A stretch of DNA of 64,000 bases from CAMLFJ01 sp035524955 (GCA_035524955.1 DATLFG010000064.1:1-64000), one strand, 5' to 3'. Shown: positions 35,067 to 44,128, counted from the first letter of the stretch. A program made the numbers and translations. Notes: generated from the letters alone by a model not told the origin.

Positions 35067-35212
35067 GCCGGTGGGCAGCCGCCAGACGTCCTCGCGCAGG
35101 GTGAGCTTGCCGAGGCGCTCGCGCGTGGTCGAGCGGAGGAAGCGCCAGTCGCGGGGGGTCTCGTCGGGGGCCAGGGGAAGCTCCGTCGCGCCAGTGTGCT
35201 ATCGTTGAGCCC

Positions 35213-35449
35213 ATGACGCAAGAGCGCCCCGCCGATCGGCTGATGGAGAAGCTGCTCCGCACCATCGAGGTCTCGCTCAAGGCCACCGAGGCCTCGCGCG
35301 AGGCGGTGCAGGAGATCCTCCGGCGCGGGGCGGAGACCGGGATCTTCTTCTCCGGCGCCCGCGCGGCCCAGTCCGCCGAGGGCTTCGACCTCACCGAGCA
35401 GGACCGCGACTTCCTCCGCTCGCTCTCGATCCGACCCGATCCTCGTTGA
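35213..35449 (+). CDS. Small hypothetical protein
   Basis: A 78-residue, charged, mostly helical protein (RLMEKLLRTIEVSLKATEAS, EAVQEILRRGAETGIFFSGA) with no membrane segment and no recognised motif. Divergent from the Nudix gene across a ~30-bp overlap/gap region and followed at once by the YHS gene, with which it probably shares an mRNA. I do not recognise its family. Confidence 0.6.
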   Translation: MTQERPADRLMEKLLRTIEVSLKATEASREAVQEILRRGAETGIFFSGARAAQSAEGFDLTEQDRDFLRSLSIRPDPR

Positions 35450-35457
35450 GGGGCGCG

Positions 35458-35706
35458 ATGCGCGCGCTGCTGCTCCTGGCCCTGATCGCGGTGGTGGTGC
35501 TCCTCATCACCCGGCTGCCCGCGGCGTGGCGGGCGCGGCCGTCCTCGCCGGCCCCGCGGGTCCGCGACGAGCTGGTCAAGGATCCGGTGTGCCAGACCTA
35601 CGTCCTGATGTCGCGGGCCATCCGGTCCGAGGCGGACGGGACGCCGCTCTTCTTCTGCAGCCGCGAGTGCGCGGCGCGCTTCCAGCGAGGAGAGCGGCGG
35701 GCGTGA
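35458..35706 (+). CDS. Membrane-anchored YHS/TRASH-like metal-binding protein
   Basis: An 82-residue protein with one N-terminal transmembrane helix (about 2-20) and a short YHS-like domain: KDPVCQTYVLMSRAI and FFCSRECAARF give the three Cys of the D-P-V-C ... F-C-S-x-x-C-x-x-x-F pattern seen in YHS/TRASH domains of metal handling proteins. ATG at 35458 is preceded by GAGGGG; a TTG at 35446 is less likely. Its stop overlaps the HAD gene by 4 nt. Role unknown; metal binding is inferred from the Cys pattern. Confidence 0.7.
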   Translation: MRALLLLALIAVVVLLITRLPAAWRARPSSPAPRVRDELVKDPVCQTYVLMSRAIRSEADGTPLFFCSRECAARFQRGERRA

Positions 35707-36521
35707 CGCCCGCGACGTACGACCTGCTGGTCTGCGATCTCGACGGCACCCTGCTCGACGACTCGATGGGGCTCGATCCCGCGCTGGTGAAGGCTTTCCA
35801 CCGGGCGTCCGAGCGCGGGCTCACGATCTCGCTGGCCACCGGGCGGATGCCCGCGGCGACCGACCCGTATCGCGACGAGCTCGGCGTCACCGCCCCGGTC
35901 ATCTACTACAACGGCGCCGTCGTGCGCGGCGCCAACGGCGGTCCGGATCTCGTCTCGCTCACGCTGCCCCGCGGCGTGCTCCACCGGGCCTGGACGGTCT
36001 TCTCGCAGGCCCCGGTGCATCCGATCTTCTACCGTGACGACCGGCTCTTCTGCATCGCGAACACGCTGGCGGTGCGGCGCTACTGCGCCGAGGAGGGCCT
36101 GCGGGTGGACGAAGTGGACGATCCCGGTCAGTTCCTGGCCCTGGGCGGCTTCATCAAGAGCCTGCTGATCGGCCACCCCAACGACCTCGGCATCGTGCGC
36201 GACGAGCTGACGCCGGTCGTGGCCGAGCACGGCCGCCTCGTGCGCACCCGCGGGGACTACCTCGAGCTGCTCCCGGTCGGGGCCTCCAAGGGCACAGCCC
36301 TGGCCCGCCTGAGCGCGCACGTGGGGGTGCCGCTCGATCGGGTGGTCGCGGTGGGCGACCAGGAGAACGACGTCGAGATGCTGCGCGCGGCCGGCCTCGG
36401 CGTGGCCATGCCGCACGCCCCCGAGCTCGTGCGCCGCGCCGCCGACCGCATCGCGCCCGCGGCCCCCGAGGGCGGGCTGCTGCGGCTCTTCCGCGAGCTG
36501 TTTCCCGGCCGCTTCGACTGA
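35703..36521 (+). CDS. Cof-type HAD-IIB phosphatase
   Basis: A 272-residue haloacid dehalogenase phosphatase: motif I LVCDLDGTLLDD, motif II SLATGR, motif III Lys in ASKGTALARLSAHVG and motif IV VAVGDQENDVEML. The cap between motifs II and III is the alpha/beta C2 type of the Cof/YidA group, which hydrolyse sugar phosphates and flavin or thiamine phosphates. Substrate not predictable. GTG start overlaps the YHS gene by 4 nt. Confidence 0.93.
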   Translation: MTPATYDLLVCDLDGTLLDDSMGLDPALVKAFHRASERGLTISLATGRMPAATDPYRDELGVTAPVIYYNGAVVRGANGGPDLVSLTLPRGVLHRAWTVFSQAPVHPIFYRDDRLFCIANTLAVRRYCAEEGLRVDEVDDPGQFLALGGFIKSLLIGHPNDLGIVRDELTPVVAEHGRLVRTRGDYLELLPVGASKGTALARLSAHVGVPLDRVVAVGDQENDVEMLRAAGLGVAMPHAPELVRRAADRIAPAAPEGGLLRLFRELFPGRFD

Positions 36522-36523
36522 TC

Positions 36524-37348
36524 GTGCCCCTGCACCCCGATCCCTGGCGGGCCATCGACCGTCAGCCGCGGCCCGAGCGTTACGTGGGGATGATGGAGGC
36601 GCGCGGGCGCACGCCGACCCAGGCGCGCATGCGCCGGCGCTTCCTGCGCTTCTGCCGCATCGCTCCCGGCTGGGGCGTGGTCGAGGTCGGCGCGGGCAGC
36701 GGGGTGGTCGCGCGCGACGTGGCGGCCCTGGTCGGCCCGAGCGGCCACGTGACCGGCGTCGACCGCAGCCGGGTGCTGCTGGCGGCGGCGCGGCGCCGGG
36801 CGCGCGAGGAGCGGCTCGACCGCCGCCTGGACTTCCGCCTGGGCGACGCGGCGGCGCTGCCGTTCCGCGGGGGCCGCTTCGACTGCGCCCTGGCCGTGAC
36901 CGTGCTGCTGCACGTGGCGCGCCCGGAAGCGATGCTGCGCGAGCTGGTGCGGGTGACCCGCCCCGGAGGCGTGGTGGCGCTCCAGGACCAGGACTTCGGC
37001 ACGCAGGTGCTCGATCATCCCGACCGCGAGCTGACCCGGCTGATCTTCGAGGGCGTGACCGCTCGGTTGTATCCCGAGCCGTTCTCCGGCCGGACCCTGG
37101 TGCGTCGCCTGGTCGAGCTGGGACTCGAGCGCGTGCGGCTGCTCGCCGACGTCTACCAGGTCCGCCGGCTCGATCCTTTCACGCACAGCCTGCTCGAGCG
37201 GCGGGCGGCCGCGGCGGTCGACTTCGGGCTGGTCGGGGCGCGTCGCGCGGCGCGCTGGCTCGCCGAGGTCGAGCGGGCGGACGCGGCGGGGCACTTCGTC
37301 TTCACCTTGAACTACTACGGCGCCGCCGGTACCAGGCCGCGGGGCTAG
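36524..37348 (+). CDS. Class I SAM-dependent methyltransferase
   Basis: A 274-residue methyltransferase with SAM-binding VVEVGAGSGVVARDVAALVG (motif I), GVDRS (acidic loop), RLGDAAALPFRGGRFDCAL (motif II/III) and LRELVRVTRPGGVVALQDQD (motif IV region). It resembles UbiE/COQ5-like Methyltransf_11 proteins. Start GTG 2 nt after the HAD stop. Substrate unknown. Confidence 0.9.
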   Translation: MPLHPDPWRAIDRQPRPERYVGMMEARGRTPTQARMRRRFLRFCRIAPGWGVVEVGAGSGVVARDVAALVGPSGHVTGVDRSRVLLAAARRRAREERLDRRLDFRLGDAAALPFRGGRFDCALAVTVLLHVARPEAMLRELVRVTRPGGVVALQDQDFGTQVLDHPDRELTRLIFEGVTARLYPEPFSGRTLVRRLVELGLERVRLLADVYQVRRLDPFTHSLLERRAAAAVDFGLVGARRAARWLAEVERADAAGHFVFTLNYYGAAGTRPRG

Positions 37349-37353
37349 GTCAT

Positions 37354-37440
37354 CGAAGGGGGCCCCTTCTGAAGTCTAAGAGGGGGCCCCCTCCGAGCCT
37401 CCCCCAAGGACGGATTGCGGCGGCGAAGCCGGCGCTCGAA
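37354..37440. repeat. Two-hairpin intergenic repeat, diverged copy H3
   Basis: GAAGGGGGCCCCTTC and GAGGGGGCCCCCTC palindromes, then CCGAGCCTCCCCCAAGG and a last hairpin around GCCGGC. Layout and the CCGAnCCTCCCCC segment match H1 and H2. It lies at the end of the methyltransferase gene, before the sensor kinase. A TATACT box (37513-37518) stands just before the kinase ATG. Confidence 0.6.
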
Positions 37441-37527
37441 CGGAGGTGCTCGGACGCTTTCTTACCGGCCGAAGCCTCCCCCTGGAACCGCGGTAGGCCG
37501 CGCCCGGCCGCGTATACTGGAGCGGGC

Positions 37528-40500
37528 ATGAGCAGGGAGAGCGCGGGCGGGCTCGAGTCGCGGCTGCGCGAGACGGCGGCGCTGCTCGCGGTGGCGCGCG
37601 TGGCGAGCGCCACCACCGACTTCGGCGAGGCCCTGCGCCTCATCTGCCGCGAGCTGGCCCGGCTCACCGGGGCCGAGACCGTCTCGGCGTACGTGCGGCA
37701 GGCGGTGGGCGCGGAGCTCCGGCCGGTCGCGGCCTATCACGTGCCCAAGGACGGGTTCGAGATCCTCGTCACCGCGCGCCTCAGCGCCGACGAGCAGCGG
37801 GGCTTCGACGCGGTCTTCCAGAGCGGGCAGGTGATCTGGAGCGACGATCTCCCGAACGACCCGCGCTTCGCGATCCCCCTCTTCCGCCGCTTCCCGCACC
37901 AGTCGGGCCTCGTGATCCCGCTCTCCATCGACGGGCAGGTGGCGGGCGCCTTCTACCTGGTGTGGTGGACCGCGCGCCGCCGCTTCGAGGACGCGGAGCT
38001 GGCCACGCTCCAGGCCATCGGTGAGCAGGCGGGGGTGCTGCTCCGCAACGCGCGATTGCACGAGGCGCTCAACTTGCGGGCCGCGCGCCTGCACACGCTG
38101 GCCCGGCTCAACCAGCTCGTGTCCTCCTCGCTCGAGCCCGACGAGGTGCTGGGCGGCATCGCCAGCGCGGCGGTCGAGCTCATGCAGGTGCCAGCGGTGG
38201 CGGTCTGGGTGGTGGACGCGGCGGTGAAGCGCATCGAGGTCCGCGCGGCGGCCGGCGGCCTGACGCAGTTCCCGCGGCGCCCGGTGGACGTCGGCCAGGG
38301 CGACGTGGGCTGGGTGGCCGCGGAGCGCCGCCAGCTCGAGGTGGCGGACATCGCGGCCGACCCGCGGGCCACCGATCCGGAGTGGTGGCGGCGGAGCGGC
38401 CTCAAGAGCTTCCTCGGTGTCCCGATCATCTTCCGGGACCTGCTGCTGGGCGTGCTCGTGCTGAGCGGGCACGGACCCTTGCACTTCGGCCCCGACGACC
38501 GGGAGCTGCTCGAGATCTTCGTCAGCCAGTCGGCCGCCGCCATCGCCAAGGCGCGCCTCTTCCAGGACATCCAGGACCGGCGTCAGCTCACCGAAGACCT
38601 CTACGCGCTGACCCAGGCCATGGACCGGTCCATGGACCTGCAGGAGCGCGTGGAGATCTTCGCGACCGGCGCCAACCGTGCGCTCAGCTTCGACCGTCTC
38701 AACGTCTGGCTGGGCGAAGACGACGGCCTCCACCTGCGCCTGGTCTCGGGCAGCGACGCGGGGCCCGACGTCCCGCGGCTCATCCCGCTCCGGGACAGCG
38801 GCGGCCTCCAGGTGGTGTGGGACTCGGGCATCACGCTCATGGTGGGCAGCGACGAGCAGCTCGCCCAGGTGCCGCCCTTGGCCCGCGAGCTCCACTCCCA
38901 CCCGGTGCTGCGCACCCGGCGCTTCGCGCTGGTGCCGCTGCTCGTCCAGGGGCGGCCGATCGGGGTGGTCAGCGTCGACAACAAGACGAGCCGCCGGCCG
39001 GTCACGCGGCGGGGGATCGCCCACCTCGAGCTCTTCTGCCAGCAGCTCGCCACCTCGGTCAACAACGCGCGCCTCTACGGGGAGACCCGCCAGCGCGAGC
39101 GCGACGCGACCATCCTGCTCGACGTCACGCGCAAGCTCTCGGCCACCCTGAAGCTGGACGAGGTGATCGACCTCATCTCGGACGGGGTCATCGAGGCCCT
39201 CGGCTGCGCGGCCGCCGGCTTCTACCGGTGGGACGCCGCGCGCGCCGGCCTCGTGCCCGTGCGGAGCCGCAACCACGCGATGGACTTCGCCCGCCCGCTC
39301 CTGCTCCGGCCGGGCGAGGGGGTGACCGGGCGCGCCTACGCGGAGCGCCGGCCGGTGTGGTGCGCCGATCGGCTCGCGGATGCGAGCCTCGTGTACTCGG
39401 GGCCCAACGCGGCGGCGATGGCCCGGCCCGACGCTCCGCGCGCGTTCGCGGCCGCGCCGATCCTGATCCGCGACGAGGTCTTCGGGGTGCTGGGCGGGTC
39501 CTACTTCCAGCCGCACGTCTTCACCGAGCGCGAGATCAGCCTGCTCTCGAGCCTGGCCGCGCAGGGGGCGGTGGCGATCGAGAACGCGCGCCTGTACTCG
39601 GTGACCCAGCAGAACCTCGCGGGGGCGGCGCTGCTCAACGCGGCGGCCCGCACCCTGCACCGCACCCTCGACGTCAAGCGCCTGCTGCCGGACGCGGCCG
39701 GCACGCTGGCCCAGACCTTCGGGGCGCGCCGCGCGGGCATCGTGCTGTTCGAGGAGCGGGGCGGCGGGCCGAGCGGGGTCATCTCGTGGGGCGACTGGAG
39801 TCACGAGTCGGTGCGCGCGCTCGCGGAGCCGCTGCGGCGCCGGGAGGCCCCGCTGCTGATCCCGGATTCCGGGGCCCGGAGCGACCTGGTCACCGCGGGG
39901 GTCCTCGGACCGGAGGAGGCGCTGGCCGCGTTCCCGGTACGCGGCCGCAGCCGGGTGCTGGGCGGCCTGCTCCTGCTCTTCCCGACGCCCCGTGCGCTCA
40001 CCGAGGCCGAGACGCGGCTGGTCGCGGCCTACGCCGACCAGCTCGCGATGGCGCTCGACAACGCCACCCTGTTCGAGGAGGCGGAGAACCAGAAGACCCG
40101 CCTCGAGCAGGTCTTCGCCTCGACGTCCGACGGGTTCCTGGGGCTGGATCTCGAGCGCCGAGTGGTGGCGCTCAACCGGCAGGGCGGCGCCCTGCTCGGG
40201 ATCGACCCGCACGAGGTGACCGGGCGGCCGCTCGCCCAGCTGGTCGAGACGCTGGCGGGCTCGGTGGAGTGGGAGGCGCCGGGCGGGCGGGCGCTGGCGA
40301 CCGCGGTGGAGCAGGCGGGCGAGCCGGCGGACGGCGACCTCGAGGTGCGGCTCCCCGACCGGCGGACGCTCCGCTGGCTGACCACCCCGACGCGCGACCT
40401 GCTCGGTGCGGTGGTCGGGACCACCATCACCCTGCGCGACGTGACGCGGGAGCGCGAGATCGACCGCATGAAGACCGAGTTCGTCTCGACGGTCTCGCAC

Positions 40501-41577
40501 GAGCTGCGGACGCCGCTCACCTCCATCAAGGGGTCGCTGCACCTGCTGCTGTCCGACGACCGCCTGACGCTCGACGAGACCCAGCGCCACCTGGTGGACA
40601 TCTCGCTCAAGAACACCGACCGGCTCATCCGGCTGATCAACAACATCCTGGACATCTCGAAGATGGAGGCGGGCCACATCCATCTCGACCTGGAGCTGCA
40701 CCGCCCGCTGGACTTCGTCGAGATGGCGGTGGAGGGGATCCGGGGATTCGCGGAGTCGCGCGGCATCGCGATCGAATCCCGGGTGACCACCGACGTGCCG
40801 GTGGTGAGCGTGGACTTCGACCGGATGGTGCAGGTGGTGACCAACCTGCTCTCCAACGCGATCAAGTTCTCGCCGGAGCGCGGCCTCGTCACGGTGGGGG
40901 CCAGGCGCTCCGGCGCCGATCTCGAGATCTGGGTGACCGACCAGGGACAGGGCATCGCCCCCGAGGACGTGGGCCGTCTCTTCCGCAAGTTCCAGCAGCT
41001 CGACGGCCGTACCGTGCGCGCGGTGGGCGGCACCGGGCTCGGGCTCGCGATCTGCCGCGGCATCGTGGAGGAGCACGGCGGGCGGATCGGGGTGGACAGC
41101 CGGCCCGGCGCGGGCGCGACCTTCACGGTGCGCCTGCCGTTGCCCGCCACCGCGGGCGCCGCGCCGAGCGGGGAGCGGCCGGAGGAGCGCAAGGAGGAGG
41201 CCCCGCTGGTCCTGGTGGTGGACGACGATCCCGACGTGCGCGCGCTGCTGCGGGACGTGCTGCAGATCGGCGGGCTCCGGGTCATCGAGGCCGGCCGCGT
41301 CCTGGAGGGCGTGGAGCTGGCCCGCCAGCGTCGACCCGACGTGATCACGATGGACCTCATGCTGCCCGATCTCGATGGCTTCGAGGCGATCCGGCTCCTG
41401 CGCGAGCAGCCCGAGACCCGGAACACCCCGGTGGTGGTGCTGAGCGCGATCGAGGTCGAGCCCGGCGATCCCCGGGTGCTCGGCGCCACCGTGTGCCTGG
41501 CCAAGCCGTTCAGCTCGGCCGACGTGCTCAAGGCGATCCGCTCGCGACTGCCGCCGCGCGACGGGGTCGGCCCGTGA
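37528..41577 (+). CDS. Hybrid sensor histidine kinase with five GAF domains, PAS and receiver
   Basis: A 1349-residue soluble (no transmembrane helix) sensor. Five consecutive GAF-type domains are visible by their repeated ends (RLHEAL, RLFQDI, RLYGET, RLYSVT, TLFEEA), at roughly 10-175, 185-350, 355-525, 527-695 and 697-855; a PAS domain follows (about 860-970), then HisKA with phospho-acceptor His991 in VSHELRTPLTSIKG, HATPase_c (NLLSNAIKFSPE, VGGTGLGLAICRGIVEEHGG) and a C-terminal receiver with Asp1276 in MDLMLPDLDGFEA and Lys in LAKPFSS. It ends in a GTGA overlap with the REC-PP2C gene, its probable partner. Signals sensed by the GAF array are unknown; there are no bilin-type Cys motifs that I could identify. 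Confidence 0.93.
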   Translation: MSRESAGGLESRLRETAALLAVARVASATTDFGEALRLICRELARLTGAETVSAYVRQAVGAELRPVAAYHVPKDGFEILVTARLSADEQRGFDAVFQSGQVIWSDDLPNDPRFAIPLFRRFPHQSGLVIPLSIDGQVAGAFYLVWWTARRRFEDAELATLQAIGEQAGVLLRNARLHEALNLRAARLHTLARLNQLVSSSLEPDEVLGGIASAAVELMQVPAVAVWVVDAAVKRIEVRAAAGGLTQFPRRPVDVGQGDVGWVAAERRQLEVADIAADPRATDPEWWRRSGLKSFLGVPIIFRDLLLGVLVLSGHGPLHFGPDDRELLEIFVSQSAAAIAKARLFQDIQDRRQLTEDLYALTQAMDRSMDLQERVEIFATGANRALSFDRLNVWLGEDDGLHLRLVSGSDAGPDVPRLIPLRDSGGLQVVWDSGITLMVGSDEQLAQVPPLARELHSHPVLRTRRFALVPLLVQGRPIGVVSVDNKTSRRPVTRRGIAHLELFCQQLATSVNNARLYGETRQRERDATILLDVTRKLSATLKLDEVIDLISDGVIEALGCAAAGFYRWDAARAGLVPVRSRNHAMDFARPLLLRPGEGVTGRAYAERRPVWCADRLADASLVYSGPNAAAMARPDAPRAFAAAPILIRDEVFGVLGGSYFQPHVFTEREISLLSSLAAQGAVAIENARLYSVTQQNLAGAALLNAAARTLHRTLDVKRLLPDAAGTLAQTFGARRAGIVLFEERGGGPSGVISWGDWSHESVRALAEPLRRREAPLLIPDSGARSDLVTAGVLGPEEALAAFPVRGRSRVLGGLLLLFPTPRALTEAETRLVAAYADQLAMALDNATLFEEAENQKTRLEQVFASTSDGFLGLDLERRVVALNRQGGALLGIDPHEVTGRPLAQLVETLAGSVEWEAPGGRALATAVEQAGEPADGDLEVRLPDRRTLRWLTTPTRDLLGAVVGTTITLRDVTREREIDRMKTEFVSTVSHELRTPLTSIKGSLHLLLSDDRLTLDETQRHLVDISLKNTDRLIRLINNILDISKMEAGHIHLDLELHRPLDFVEMAVEGIRGFAESRGIAIESRVTTDVPVVSVDFDRMVQVVTNLLSNAIKFSPERGLVTVGARRSGADLEIWVTDQGQGIAPEDVGRLFRKFQQLDGRTVRAVGGTGLGLAICRGIVEEHGGRIGVDSRPGAGATFTVRLPLPATAGAAPSGERPEERKEEAPLVLVVDDDPDVRALLRDVLQIGGLRVIEAGRVLEGVELARQRRPDVITMDLMLPDLDGFEAIRLLREQPETRNTPVVVLSAIEVEPGDPRVLGATVCLAKPFSSADVLKAIRSRLPPRDGVGP

Positions 41578-42749
41578 GTCCCGCCCGCATCCTGGTCGTG
41601 GACGATGAGGCCGACATCAACACGATCCTGAGCGTGACCCTGCGGCGCGCGGGCTACGAGGTCATCAGCGCGGCCGACGGGCTCGAGGCCCTCGAGGTCA
41701 TCCAGCTCCACGCCCCCGACCTGATCCTGCTCGACGTGATGATGCCGCGCGCGGACGGGCTCGAGGCCCTGCGCCGCATCCGGGAGCACGGACCCACCGC
41801 GCACACGCCGGTGATCATGCTGACCGCCAAGGGCACGCTCGCCGACAAGATGAAAGGGTTCGAGCGGGGCGCCGACGACTATGTGGCCAAGCCGTTCGAG
41901 CCGGCCGAGGTCCTGGCCCGCGTGCAGGCGCTGCTCAAGCGCACCGCCCAGTCGCGGGTGGTGCGCCCGCTCCTGAGTGTGCTGGGCGACTGGTTCACCG
42001 CCGAGCACATGGCCCAGTTCGGCCGCGACCTCGAGGCGGCCCGTGACATCCAGCAACGCCTGCTGCCGCCGGTGCCCGCGCGCGTGGCCGGGCTCGACGC
42101 GGGGGCGGTATTGCGCTCGTCGACCATCGTGGGGGGGGACTTCTTCGACATCTTCCCGATGGGCGAGCGCCTCGGGGTGGTGGTCGGCGACGTCTCCGGC
42201 AAGGGCATTCCCGCCGCGCTGCTCATGGTCATGGTGCGGACGCTCCTGCGCGAGATCGCCCGGGCCGTGGCCGAGCCGGCGGATGTGCTGGCCCGGCTGA
42301 ACGCCTCCCTCTGCCGGGACATGCCGCCGTCCATGTTCGTGACGCTGGTGCTGGCGGGGCTCGACCCATCCGATCCGGGTCGCGTGGTGCTCGCGGGCGG
42401 CGGCCATCCCGACCCGGTGGTCATCCGCGCGGACCGGGGCGCCGCGGTGGCCTCGCTCGGCGCGGCGGGCGGCACGATGCTCGGCGTGTTCGCCGACTCC
42501 GCGTTCGAGCAGATCGAGCTGACGCTGGCCGCGCCCGGCGATACGCTCCTGTTGCTGACCGACGGCATCGTGGAGGCCCAGAGCGCGGACGGGAGCCGCC
42601 CCGGCATGCCGGCCCTGCTGCCGTTCCTCGAGCGCGAGCGCGCCCTGAGCGCGCAGGCGCTGGCGGACCGCCTGACCGCGGACGTGCTCGATCGCGCCGG
42701 CTCGCGCCGGCAGGACGACATGACGGTCTTCGTGCTCAAACGCTCCTGA
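41574..42749 (+). CDS. Response regulator with PP2C/RsbU-type phosphatase output
   Basis: A 391-residue two-domain protein: receiver (about 4-120; Asp54 in LILLDVMMPRADGLEA, Lys in VAKPFEPAE) and SpoIIE/RsbU serine phosphatase (about 160-390; ARDIQQRLLPP, VGGDFFDIFPMGE, VVVGDVSGKGIPAALLM, LLLLTDGIVEA, QDDMTVFVLK). The metal-binding Asp residues of PP2C-type enzymes are present. Such regulators dephosphorylate STAS-domain proteins. The gene is co-translated with the hybrid kinase, and a kinase-STAS fusion lies 1.7 kb downstream, a natural substrate. Confidence 0.93.
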   Translation: MSPARILVVDDEADINTILSVTLRRAGYEVISAADGLEALEVIQLHAPDLILLDVMMPRADGLEALRRIREHGPTAHTPVIMLTAKGTLADKMKGFERGADDYVAKPFEPAEVLARVQALLKRTAQSRVVRPLLSVLGDWFTAEHMAQFGRDLEAARDIQQRLLPPVPARVAGLDAGAVLRSSTIVGGDFFDIFPMGERLGVVVGDVSGKGIPAALLMVMVRTLLREIARAVAEPADVLARLNASLCRDMPPSMFVTLVLAGLDPSDPGRVVLAGGGHPDPVVIRADRGAAVASLGAAGGTMLGVFADSAFEQIELTLAAPGDTLLLLTDGIVEAQSADGSRPGMPALLPFLERERALSAQALADRLTADVLDRAGSRRQDDMTVFVLKRS

Positions 42750-43090
42750 TAATCCGCATGGCTATTGCTGCCCTCACGCTCCGGGTGGGAGGCGTGACGG
42801 TGATCGAGAAGGCGCAGGCCACGAAGGCGTTGGTGCTACGGGCTCCAGGGGGCTTCCGCTCCTGCGTCGAGTGGCTGGCGTGGCCATGCGCGCGCGGGGC
42901 GGATGGGGCGGAGGGCTGGCGATCGCGCTGGCCGGTGCACCCCCTTCGGCGTCTGCTCCGGTGCGAGGCGGAACCACCGGCGTGGGAGCGCGCGGCGCCG
43001 GGTGCACCGCCCCGCAGCCGGCCAATGTGGCGGCGACGGTGGCCTCGAAGCAGGCGGTGACGCAGTGAAGCAGCCGCCGTCCGCCCCGGA
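42750..43090. other. 341-bp gap without a supported gene
   Basis: Both strands contain open frames (for example plus 42871-43068 and a minus frame with a lipobox-like LAGC), but none has a ribosome-binding site, a credible start and protein-like composition together. No hairpin with a T-run was recognised. Confidence 0.5.
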
Positions 43091-43282
43091 TCAGCCGAAG
43101 ATCAGATAGATCGCGACGCCGAGGAGCGCCAGCCAGACCGCGATGCCGACGAGGGCGGCGGTCTGGCCCTTGACGGGCTTGCCACCGGATCGCCGCCGGG
43201 AGACGCGGACGCTGGTGAGGAGGATCAGGACGATCCCCGCCACCAGGATGATCGCGTCGACCAGGGCCACGGACTCGTCCAT
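43091..43282 (-). CDS. Small two-helix membrane protein
   Basis: A 63-residue protein with two hydrophobic helices (VDAIILVAGIVLILLTSV and TAALVGIAVWLALLGVAIYL) separated by a basic loop (RVSRRRSGGKPVKGQ). A GAGG motif lies about 10 nt before the ATG. It follows the next minus-strand gene by 30 bp and probably shares its transcript. Family not recognised. Confidence 0.6.
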   Translation of the reverse strand: MDESVALVDAIILVAGIVLILLTSVRVSRRRSGGKPVKGQTAALVGIAVWLALLGVAIYLIFG

Positions 43283-43312
43283 GCGAGCTGCCTCGGGGAG
43301 AGTGGCCCTCGG

Positions 43313-43792
43313 TCAGCGCGTCGCCGGCGCGTCGGGCGGGCGCGGCGGAGCAATCCGGATGTCGCGGATGGCTTCGATGCGCGCGCGCCGCTCCAGCTCG
43401 TCCGCGTCGAAGGCGCTCTCCTGATTGTCGGCTGACCGTACCACATAGGCGGGGCCGGTGGAGCCGTCGGGGAACGTGTGCTGGCGCTCGAGCCGTGCGA
43501 CGATGCCCAGCGGCGCTCCATCCGCCATGCGGCTCAAGGTGTCGCCGGGACGGAAGAAGAACGCCCACTCGGTCTGGCCCAGGGAGCGGGAGACGGCCGG
43601 GGCGGGCGGCTCGGCGGGCGAGGCCGGCGGGACTTCGGCCGGCTGCGACGGGATCACCGCAGATGGAGCGGGCGGCGACGGAGCGGGCGCCTCCCGCGGC
43701 GCCCACAGCACGCCGAAGGCGGTGATCACGACCAGCAGCCCGAGCAGGACGCCGCCCAGGACCTTGAGGCGCAATGCGGTGGCCACCGTCAT
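43313..43792 (-). CDS. Membrane-anchored hypothetical protein with proline-rich linker
   Basis: A 159-residue protein: transmembrane helix (about 10-30, LKVLGGVLLGLLVVITAFGV), a Pro/Ala/Glu-rich linker (about 35-65) and a small soluble domain (about 70-150) including WAFFFRPGDTLSRMADGAPL. The ATG at 43792 lacks a ribosome-binding site; an in-frame GTG at 43822 preceded by GGAAGGG is an equally good start. No enzymatic motif seen. The region upstream to 44034 contains no other supported gene. Confidence 0.55.
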   Translation of the reverse strand: MTVATALRLKVLGGVLLGLLVVITAFGVLWAPREAPAPSPPAPSAVIPSQPAEVPPASPAEPPAPAVSRSLGQTEWAFFFRPGDTLSRMADGAPLGIVARLERQHTFPDGSTGPAYVVRSADNQESAFDADELERRARIEAIRDIRIAPPRPPDAPATR

Positions 43793-44034
43793 GGCAGGAG
43801 GAGAAGGCAAGAACAGGGCCACTCGCCCTTCCAGTAATTGCACGCACTTAGCGTCGCTGCGCTGCGTCGTTTGACAAAGACTGGGCACCCGACCTGACAA
43901 GCTCCGGAGCCCGAGAGGCTTCGGTGACCTCAACTGTTTGATTTCGTGCGGCGGCCGGCATGGCTTGGCTCTTGCTGACTTACCCGGGCGGACGAGAGAC
44001 GCGCCATGAACGAGACTCGGGGGACCCCGACGCG

Positions 44035-44115
44035 ATGCTGCTGACGACGCTGATCACCTTGCTGTTCATTGGGGTAAGTTCGGTCATTCTCTGGCTTTCG
44101 ATAGGCGCCGAATAG
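44035..44115 (+). CDS. Possible 26-residue single-helix membrane peptide
   Basis: ATG at 44035 opens MLLTTLITLLFIGVSSVILW then LSIGAE and a stop; one transmembrane helix with an acidic end. A GGGGGA lies about 12 nt upstream. The stop codon is followed 14 bp later by the next gene, whose ribosome-binding site overlaps its end, so translation coupling is possible. Too short to judge on its own. Confidence 0.3.
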   Translation: MLLTTLITLLFIGVSSVILWLSIGAE

Positions 44116-44128
44116 GAGGAAGGCGGCC

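Noticed and set aside
37462..41076. 1204-codon minus-strand open frame opposite the hybrid kinase
   Set aside because: Wholly antisense to a kinase with intact domains; His/Arg/Glu-rich low-complexity translation with no motif. Long shadow frames are expected at this GC content.
42758..43068. Two plus-strand frames after the REC-PP2C gene
   Set aside because: No ribosome-binding sites, Arg/Pro/Trp-rich or Gly/Ala-rich translations and no recognisable motif; one has a hydrophobic patch but not a proper signal peptide.
42871..43070. Minus-strand frame with a lipobox-like LAGC
   Set aside because: The frame lacks a plausible start codon and basic N-region before the hydrophobic stretch, so a lipoprotein cannot be supported.
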